A stretch of DNA of 52,999 bases, taken from assembly GCA_018066715.1 (NCBI GenBank), contig JAGPWA010000093.1, positions 1 through 52,999 on the forward strand. Reading direction: 5' to 3'. The notes beneath the pieces are model-generated. The model saw only the letters and a list, made by a program, of their open reading frames with translations. It made no database searches and was not told where the DNA came from. The DNA is from Porticoccus sp. (GTDB lineage: Bacteria > Pseudomonadota > Gammaproteobacteria > Pseudomonadales > Porticoccaceae). Position 1 is the stretch's first letter. Each line of letters starts with the position of its first letter. The position numbers were made by a program, and so were the translations under genes. Below are positions 27,757-34,089 of the stretch, piece by piece.

Positions 27757-29169
27757 TTAAACCTTTTTATTCATAAGTGTAATACCCGCCCGCTGGGCAA
27801 AGGGGCGTAGTAATTGTTCGAAATGCTGCCAAGTATTGCCTTGCCAGTTATCCATAAATCGTTGTAAATCTCGACTGTAAGCCCTTACAAATGATCTCTT
27901 GTAACGGTGCCACCGCACCGCATCTAGGTCAATCACCTGAAGCTGCTCACCCGACACAATCAGGTTAGTGGCCTTCATATCCCCGTGGCTCACTGCACTA
28001 CGCCACAGCGTATCAAATAAGCGATACACCTCAAGATTAAGCCACTCCGGCAGCTGAGCATCGCTCTGCTTCAACAACCAAGCCTGTAAATTGTCGCCTA
28101 CCGCACACTCCGTCACCAAGTATGCCTCCCTGCGAAATGGTCCGGCGCGGTTTTCCCGCATCGCCAAGGGTGTAGGTGTAGCAATACCGAGCAATTCTAA
28201 CCGATGGGCACTCTCCCAGGAAATCCAAGCCCGGCTGGGTCTAAAACAACGACTCAACCCATGCCAAAAACTCTTAATATTGTAGCGTTTCAAAACCCAG
28301 TCGCTACCCGCCACAGAGACCTTCACTACTGTTGCCGTATTACCACGTTTGAGAAACTGAGCATGCCCAACGGCAACCTCTGGCTCCTCCATTAACCGGC
28401 ACAACTTGTCGTTTATCTGGGAACGTACCATTGTCACAAAAGCACCCGATGATCGATTCACCTCAAACTGAGAACATGAGCGAGTAGTCTTTGCCAGATA
28501 ATGTTTAATCCGCTTCTCTCGCATGCGGACAACCGTAGAGAGAAAATCTTCCAGTGAAAACACCGCCTCACCATAGGCATCAATAACCTCTGACACCAAA
28601 TCATCGTAATCGGGCGTCATCTGGGCAAAAAACAGCCCTAGATTCTCTAAAGGGCTGCGCAACGGTTCGATGCCACCACCATCAATCACATGAAGCACCC
28701 CCTGGCTAAGCAGAAAATTATCTAGGTGAATGTCTGCCTGCATCCAGCCGGCACGATGCAACTGGCTAATTAGGCCCAGCGCATCCCGTAACAACTGCTT
28801 TAACTGGCCCGGAGACAACCCCTGATAGCAGGCCTGCAAACTGACGGCATCATCAAGAAACTCAGTGGCAAGAAAATAACCGCCTTCATTATCAACCAGA
28901 CTCCATACTTCCTTTGGGCAAGGCACTCCGGCCTCAGCCATAGCTTTCAATCCAGCTCGTTCACGGTCGAAATATTTTCTCTGGAAGAACAGCTTAACCA
29001 ACACCATCGCACCACCCCAGTGGGCGCGGAATGCCAGACGTTTACCCGGCAAATGACGATACACCTCCTCACAGACTAGTGTTTCATGACCGGGCACCGC
29101 CAACTGGAATGGCGCTGACAGCCCTTGACCCGCCTGCTGTAATTGCTGAAGTGTTTGCAGCTCAGCCAC
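27757..29169 (-). CDS. Tandem two-domain LPS kinase-like protein
   Basis: 470 residues with two kinase-like domains. Domain 1 (about 1-235) has a candidate ATP-binding Lys59 (MVLVKL), the catalytic loop QADIHLDNFLL (Asp146, Asn151) and the metal motif VIDGGG (Asp163). Domain 2 (about 265-470) has Lys294 (WVLKRY), SHGDMKATNLIV (Asp397, Asn402) and VIDLDAVRW (Asp414). Both active sites look intact. The family resembles the WaaP/InaA-type LPS kinases that phosphorylate core heptoses. A protein of similar size lies at the same position in the Pseudomonas core cluster (from memory). GTG start, 7 bp after the WapP-like gene. Confidence 0.82.
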   Translation of the reverse strand: MAELQTLQQLQQAGQGLSAPFQLAVPGHETLVCEEVYRHLPGKRLAFRAHWGGAMVLVKLFFQRKYFDRERAGLKAMAEAGVPCPKEVWSLVDNEGGYFLATEFLDDAVSLQACYQGLSPGQLKQLLRDALGLISQLHRAGWMQADIHLDNFLLSQGVLHVIDGGGIEPLRSPLENLGLFFAQMTPDYDDLVSEVIDAYGEAVFSLEDFLSTVVRMREKRIKHYLAKTTRSCSQFEVNRSSGAFVTMVRSQINDKLCRLMEEPEVAVGHAQFLKRGNTATVVKVSVAGSDWVLKRYNIKSFWHGLSRCFRPSRAWISWESAHRLELLGIATPTPLAMRENRAGPFRREAYLVTECAVGDNLQAWLLKQSDAQLPEWLNLEVYRLFDTLWRSAVSHGDMKATNLIVSGEQLQVIDLDAVRWHRYKRSFVRAYSRDLQRFMDNWQGNTWQHFEQLLRPFAQRAGITLMNKKV

Positions 29170-29176
29170 TCTGAAC

Positions 29177-29938
29177 TTACCTTTTTGCCATTATTTTATC
29201 GGCCACTTTTTTCTCTAAAGCGGGTAAAGACCAACGAACGGGAGAGGTTTCAATATATGCTTCTAGAAACTGCTGGCGGTCTTCAAGCGTTAGCTCACCG
29301 GTGCTACGAAACAGGGTCGCCAGCTCTTTCGGAGCACGCTCCTTTGATATCATGCGCTTGCACTTTTCAAGGTCGATAAGTCTTATGTCATCCGGCTCAG
29401 AACAGGAAAAGTAAATGTGCTTGGTATACAAACAACCATGCCTTAACCCCATAGCATGCAAACGTCCAATCAGCCGCCCCAACACCTGTAAACCATGCTT
29501 TCTTTCAACTGGGGAAACTGCCTGCTCCAACCATGAAGACATCGGCTGATAGCCCTCCAGCGCACAAGTAACCAGTACCGCCCGATCGGCACGCTTCTTA
29601 TCCCGACCATAGCAAGCAACATCCATCGTCAAAATACCGCCTTTTTCTAACTGACGAATATTTAGACGTTCTCTCATTGCCAGCGGAATACCTTGCAAAG
29701 GACTCTTTAAGGTGCGGCAATTATGGTTTTCCTGTCGCTTCAGATAAAACTGCTTCTCAACCTGTGTTTCAGAATCAGTGAGAGAAAAGATGCCCACCTC
29801 ACTATGTCCTCCCCGGCCCACATTGGGGTCATCGACAATCTTGACCTCGGCATTCCACAATGCCTCAAAACTATCCAAGCCATGGGCACGAAATAATTCA
29901 GCACAGCTATCATCTAGATGAAAAAATTGTCTTTCCAT
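29177..29938 (-). CDS. InaA/WapP-type LPS kinase-like protein, atypical catalytic loop
   Basis: About 253 residues from the ATG at 29938 (MERQFFHLDD); an in-frame GTG at 29953 would add five. It follows the LPS kinase fold: glycine loop VGRGGHSEVG, Lys in FYLKRQENHN, then LIGRLHAMGLRHGCLYTKHI and the metal motif IRLIDLEKCKR. The catalytic loop reads H-G-C-L-Y-T-K-H where WaaP has H-R-D-Y-Y-L-C-H, so the expected catalytic Asp is Cys. It could be a pseudokinase or use another base. Its place between waaP and the two-kinase gene points to core heptose phosphorylation. Confidence 0.78.
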   Translation of the reverse strand: MERQFFHLDDSCAELFRAHGLDSFEALWNAEVKIVDDPNVGRGGHSEVGIFSLTDSETQVEKQFYLKRQENHNCRTLKSPLQGIPLAMRERLNIRQLEKGGILTMDVACYGRDKKRADRAVLVTCALEGYQPMSSWLEQAVSPVERKHGLQVLGRLIGRLHAMGLRHGCLYTKHIYFSCSEPDDIRLIDLEKCKRMISKERAPKELATLFRSTGELTLEDRQQFLEAYIETSPVRWSLPALEKKVADKIMAKR

Positions 29939-29964
29939 TACTCTAACTCTCACTCATGTACATT

Positions 29965-30032
29965 GCGCCTTACGATAAAACGTACCTAGCAATAAAGTGT
30001 GCCTTACGATAAATGGTGCCTTCCGGTAAAAA
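29965..30032. repeat. Four tandem 17-bp repeats between waaP and the WapP-like gene
   Basis: Four contiguous units, plus-strand consensus GYRCCTWVCRRTAAANN. They fill most of the spacer between the two genes. Confidence 0.85.
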
Positions 30033-30051
30033 ATACCATCAACACGCTGCT

Positions 30052-30867
30052 TTAACTGTGGTATCCCTTCCGGACACCCTTTTCATGAAGCTTGCCGGCC
30101 TCAAGCCTAACTGAAGACCAAATATCTTTTCCCTCGTCGAGGGCCTGCTGTAACGGCTGCTGCTTATATTCACGGATAAAACAAAGTGCATCACGCCGAT
30201 CAAACCCCACCCGCTTTGCTGAGTAATACAATGCTGACAAATCTTTTTCTCGCCAACGACGGGGAGTGCGGTGGCGCATTTGCATCCGGTGAAGATCAAT
30301 CACATAAATCGGCCGCTGAGATACTGGCACACTGGTATAACGATCAGACGTATCCAGCAGAAAATGGCAAAGGTAGTAATCCCGATGATTAACACCATTG
30401 TCATGTAACGTCCGAGAAACTTTTGCTAGCCGCCTGACCAATGCACGCCTCTCTGTCACCCCCATCGAGGCCAACACCTGTGGATTACAATATTCATCCA
30501 AGGGTTCGGTGGGCTCTAACGCCTCAGTAATCAGAAAGGATTTCTCACTTGCAGGATTAGCACCTTGCCGACCAAATGCGACCGGCGTCATGGTATCCAC
30601 ACCCAGCTCTTGCAGCTTACCAATGGCACGATATTCGTTTTCTGCACCCAGCACGGGAATACGCAGATAAAGCAAATTTTTGAGAATTTCACCAAAACCC
30701 ACACCAGCATGGGTTTTCACAAAATAGGCGCTGGCATCAAATTCAAAACGGGTGGTGCATCGATCACCCATATCCCGATAAACCTCCCCGGTCAGCGAAA
30801 ATGCCGCCTCAAAAGGATCGTTATCAGCCCAACAGGATGCAAAGGGTTCAGCCAGAAACAATTTCAC
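30052..30867 (-). CDS. waaP: LPS core heptose(I) kinase
   Basis: 271 residues (E. coli RfaP 265). Substrate-loop motif SAYFVKTHAGVGFGEILKNL, catalytic loop NHRDYYLCHFLL with Asp163 (Asp162 in E. coli), and the metal motif YVIDLHRMQMR. WaaP phosphorylates the first inner-core heptose at O-4, which stabilises the outer membrane; in Pseudomonas it is essential. GTG start overlapping the waaG stop by 4 bp, so translation is coupled. The spacer after it carries a 17-bp tandem array. Confidence 0.95.
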   Translation of the reverse strand: MKLFLAEPFASCWADNDPFEAAFSLTGEVYRDMGDRCTTRFEFDASAYFVKTHAGVGFGEILKNLLYLRIPVLGAENEYRAIGKLQELGVDTMTPVAFGRQGANPASEKSFLITEALEPTEPLDEYCNPQVLASMGVTERRALVRRLAKVSRTLHDNGVNHRDYYLCHFLLDTSDRYTSVPVSQRPIYVIDLHRMQMRHRTPRRWREKDLSALYYSAKRVGFDRRDALCFIREYKQQPLQQALDEGKDIWSSVRLEAGKLHEKGVRKGYHS

Positions 30868-32003
30868 ACTTTCTCTCCAGCATCCGATCTCTCCAGCACT
30901 CGGTCTATCACATCAGCAGCCCTGATCGGCATATCGTAAATATCTGCCTTTTGGGCAAAGATAGGACCATTTTCACGCCATTTCTGTTTATCTGCCAGCA
31001 ACATTTCAACCAACTGTGCATTAAGCGCATCCTGAGAGAAGGGAGAAGGCAAAACCTGCCCCGCATCCGCCTCTTCAACATAATGTGCATAGCCGCAAAC
31101 ATCGGTCACCAATACCGGCAATCCAGCAGCCACGGCTTCCAGTAATACCGTACCGGTGTTTTCTGCATAGGCAGGGTGAATCAAAATGTCTGCCCCCTGT
31201 AAAAACCGAGGCACGTCATCACGGCCAGAGAAAAAGGTGACTTGACCCGTCACCCCCACACTTTTGGCCAAAGATTTGAATTCACTGGGATCATCCTGGC
31301 CAATAACAAACAAACGGGTACGGCTTTTCAGCGAATCCGGAAGCGAAGCTAGCCCACGTAGACTCCGGTCTAATCCCTTGGTGCGGAACCCGGAACCAAT
31401 CTGCAATAGCAGTAAGTCATCGCTACCAAGGCCAAATTCACGACGAAATTCCGACCTGACTTCAGCGGCATTTTCAGGGGCACAGCGGCTCCGGCTGATA
31501 CCTGGAGGCAACATGGTCATACGAGATGCCTCGGTACCGTAATACCCCTGAAACAGCCCCTGCTGCACACTCGAAATCATCAAGATTTCAGCCGACTGCC
31601 CTGGATTAAAAATGGCCTGCTCGTAACCAGAGAAATGTCGATAGCGGGAAGAGAGCCGATACCACCAACGGCGTAAATGCCGGGATTTATGTTCAAAACA
31701 AGGGTCTGCACAATAGTACACATCCAGCCCAGGCATTTTGTTGAAACCCACCACCGTATCCGCAGGGCTCTGCCTTAATTGCTGCGCCAACCAATCTGAA
31801 AATTTTCTATACTTTCTTGGTCCGCTTAGCGCCTTCACCGGCGCAATCACCACCTCCAACCAATCCGGGCAATCACCCTCCCAGCTGAGCGTATAAACGG
31901 TGATTTGATGGCCTCGACCAGCGCACTCTTCCGCTATGCGGAGAAAATCCCGCTGCAACCCCCCATAGGGGAAATATTTGTAGAGACAAAAGGCCAGCCT
32001 CAC
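30864..32003 (-). CDS. waaG: LPS core glycosyltransferase WaaG
   Basis: 379 residues (E. coli 374). GT4 of the GT-B fold: MRLAFCLYKYFPYGGLQRDF with the GGLQRDF acceptor loop, VVGFNKMPGLDVYYCADPC, DLLLLQIGSGFRTKGLDRSL, FFSGRDDVPRFLQGADILIH and the E-x7-E site PAYAENTGTVLLEAVAAGLP. WaaG transfers the first outer-core hexose to heptose II. GTG start with a 4-bp GTGA overlap at the waaF stop, and 4-bp overlap with waaP after it, so waaF-waaG-waaP are tightly coupled. Confidence 0.95.
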   Translation of the reverse strand: MRLAFCLYKYFPYGGLQRDFLRIAEECAGRGHQITVYTLSWEGDCPDWLEVVIAPVKALSGPRKYRKFSDWLAQQLRQSPADTVVGFNKMPGLDVYYCADPCFEHKSRHLRRWWYRLSSRYRHFSGYEQAIFNPGQSAEILMISSVQQGLFQGYYGTEASRMTMLPPGISRSRCAPENAAEVRSEFRREFGLGSDDLLLLQIGSGFRTKGLDRSLRGLASLPDSLKSRTRLFVIGQDDPSEFKSLAKSVGVTGQVTFFSGRDDVPRFLQGADILIHPAYAENTGTVLLEAVAAGLPVLVTDVCGYAHYVEEADAGQVLPSPFSQDALNAQLVEMLLADKQKWRENGPIFAQKADIYDMPIRAADVIDRVLERSDAGEKV

Positions 32004-33055
32004 CCAGCGCCCCCTTCCAATAGAGTATTCAACGCACTTGTCACCCGGCCGGGCAACAAGTCATTAAGGCACTTCATCTGCACCAAAGGGTCTGACAGTG
32101 GACACTCCCGCTTGAAGCAGGGGCCGCAATCAACAGGTATTGTGAGAATAGCCACCTGCTCATTCAATGGCGGCGTGAACCCCGGAGAAGTCGAACCATA
32201 AATTACTACTAGGGGGCGACTTAACGCGGCGGAAATATGCATTAGCCCGGAATCATTGCTCACCACCGCATCGGCAACGGCCAGTAAGTCTATGGCATCC
32301 TCAAGCTCCGTTACGCCAGCCAGATTGTGGCAATGACCCTGCTGCTCCGTTGGCAATGCACCAATAATGGATTGGGCTACTGGCTGATCTTTTGCCGACC
32401 CCAATAACCACACCGTCCAACCCTCTGAAATTTTTTGGGCGGCCACCGCCGCGTAATGCTGCTCAGGCCACCGCTTGGCAGGCCCAAATTCTGCCCCCGG
32501 ACACAAAGCCAGAACTTTTCGCTCACTGCTCAAGCCAAGCCGCTGACGCAGATCGGGTACCCGCTCAATATCTGCATGTAGGTCTGGAGCAGGTAATTTC
32601 TCGGAAAGATCGCTGCCTTTGGGCAGCGCCAGCGCATCAAAACGTTGAACCATTAATGGATAACGCTGCTTGTCTAAGAGACGAAGATCGTTGAGCAACC
32701 CATAACGCATCTCCCCTTTCCAGCCAGTGCGCTGGGGTATTCTTGCGAACCAGGGAATCAGTGCTGACTTTAGGGAGTTCGGCAGGACGATCGCTTGATC
32801 ATAGCCCTCCGCGCGCAACTCTCGACCCACACGGCGCCGAGCTGACCACATCAGGCTGCCATGACCCACCGGCATATCAATGGCTCGGCGAATTTCTGGC
32901 ATCCTCGCGAGAATAGGTCGACTCCAGGCTGGAGCCAACACATCAATAATGCCATCGGGGTATTGCTGTTTGAGAAGAATAAAAAGCGACTGAGCCATCA
33001 CCATGTCCCCCACCCAGGAGGGACCGATGATCAGAATTTTTTTGTCAGCTGCCAT
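32000..33055 (-). CDS. waaF: ADP-heptose:LPS heptosyltransferase II
   Basis: 351 residues, GT9 family. MAADKKILIIGPSWVGDMVM at the N-terminus, LCPGAEFGPAKRWPEQHYAA, and the donor site VVSNDSGLMHISAALSRPLV followed by YGSTSPGFTPPL are diagnostic. WaaF adds the second heptose to the inner core. I chose the ATG at 33055 because AGGAGG lies 4 nt upstream; an in-frame ATG at 33076 lies inside a 13-bp tandem array. waaC, which usually follows in Pseudomonas, is absent: waaG comes directly next. Confidence 0.95.
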   Translation of the reverse strand: MAADKKILIIGPSWVGDMVMAQSLFILLKQQYPDGIIDVLAPAWSRPILARMPEIRRAIDMPVGHGSLMWSARRRVGRELRAEGYDQAIVLPNSLKSALIPWFARIPQRTGWKGEMRYGLLNDLRLLDKQRYPLMVQRFDALALPKGSDLSEKLPAPDLHADIERVPDLRQRLGLSSERKVLALCPGAEFGPAKRWPEQHYAAVAAQKISEGWTVWLLGSAKDQPVAQSIIGALPTEQQGHCHNLAGVTELEDAIDLLAVADAVVSNDSGLMHISAALSRPLVVIYGSTSPGFTPPLNEQVAILTIPVDCGPCFKRECPLSDPLVQMKCLNDLLPGRVTSALNTLLEGGAG

Positions 33056-33065
33056 GACACCTCCT

Positions 33066-33104
33066 GAAGAGCTCATGCGGAGAACTCATACGGAGAGCCC
33101 ATAC
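33066..33104. repeat. Three tandem 13-bp repeats upstream of waaF
   Basis: Minus-strand consensus GYATGRGYTCTYC, three units. Each brings an ATG, giving decoy start codons just upstream of the waaF ribosome-binding site. Confidence 0.85.
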
Positions 33105-33118
33105 TAAGAACCCAGGAC

Positions 33119-34048
33119 TTATTGCCCCACAGGGGCCAACCACTCTAAATGCTCTGCCCTGAGGCCACGCACTAGATCAAAATACTGAGACTGCAACTGC
33201 TCAGTAACAGGGCCGCGCTTACCGTCACCTAGGACTCGACCATCTAACTCTCTGATGGGCAATACTTCTGCCGCGGTACCTGTAAAGAAGGCTTCGTCTG
33301 CCACATAAACCTCATCACGGGTAATACGCTTCTCGACGACCTTGTAACCGCTTTGTTCGGCCAGCTGCATCACCGTTTTTCGAGTAATACCATCCAAACA
33401 GGAGGTAAGTTCGGGGGTGTAGAGCACGCCATCGCGAACCACAAAAACATTTTCGCCACTGCCTTCAGCCACATACCCTTCTGGGTCGAGCATTAGCGCT
33501 TCCTCACAACCGGAATCCAACGCCTCACGCAATGCCAGCATGGAGTTAATGTAATTACCATTAGCCTTGGCCTTGGTCATGGAGATGTTCACATGATGGC
33601 GAGTATAAGAAGAGGTGCGAACCTTAATACCCTGCTCCAAAGCTTCAGGGCTCATATAAGACGGCCACTCCCAAGCAGCGACAATTACATGTGTCTGCAA
33701 CCCATCAGCGCGCAAGCCCATCCCCTCAGAACCAAGAAATGCCATGGGGCGCAAATAGGCTTCATGCAAATCATTGTCACGAACCACCTGTCTCTGAGCT
33801 TCGTTCAACTGCTCCTTACTGTAGGGCATATTCATCCCCATGATTTTAGCGGAGCGAAACAGCCTGTCCGTGTGGTCTTGCAGCCGGAAAATAGCCGCCC
33901 CTTGATCAGGGGTTTCGTAGGCGCGAACACCTTCAAATACGCCCATACCATAATGTAGGGTGTGGGTCAGGACATGAATCTTCGCATCACGCCAGGGCAC
34001 CATCTCGCCATCAAACCAGATGAAACCATCACGATCGGCAAATGACAT
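33119..34048 (-). CDS. ilvE: Branched-chain amino acid aminotransferase
   Basis: 309 residues (E. coli IlvE 309), fold-type IV PLP enzyme. MSFADRDGFIWFDGEMVPWR, LHYGMGVFEGVRAYETPD, the PLP Lys in SMTKAKANGNYINSMLAL, LMLDPEGYVAEGSGENVFVV and EAFFTGTAAEVLPIRELDGR are all conserved. It catalyses the last step of valine, leucine and isoleucine synthesis with glutamate as donor. It lies between glnE and waaF, 41 bp after glnE. Confidence 0.97.
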   Translation of the reverse strand: MSFADRDGFIWFDGEMVPWRDAKIHVLTHTLHYGMGVFEGVRAYETPDQGAAIFRLQDHTDRLFRSAKIMGMNMPYSKEQLNEAQRQVVRDNDLHEAYLRPMAFLGSEGMGLRADGLQTHVIVAAWEWPSYMSPEALEQGIKVRTSSYTRHHVNISMTKAKANGNYINSMLALREALDSGCEEALMLDPEGYVAEGSGENVFVVRDGVLYTPELTSCLDGITRKTVMQLAEQSGYKVVEKRITRDEVYVADEAFFTGTAAEVLPIRELDGRVLGDGKRGPVTEQLQSQYFDLVRGLRAEHLEWLAPVGQ

Positions 34049-34089
34049 CTACTGTCTCCTAAAATAATAAGTGCGGGATGGCCTGATAT

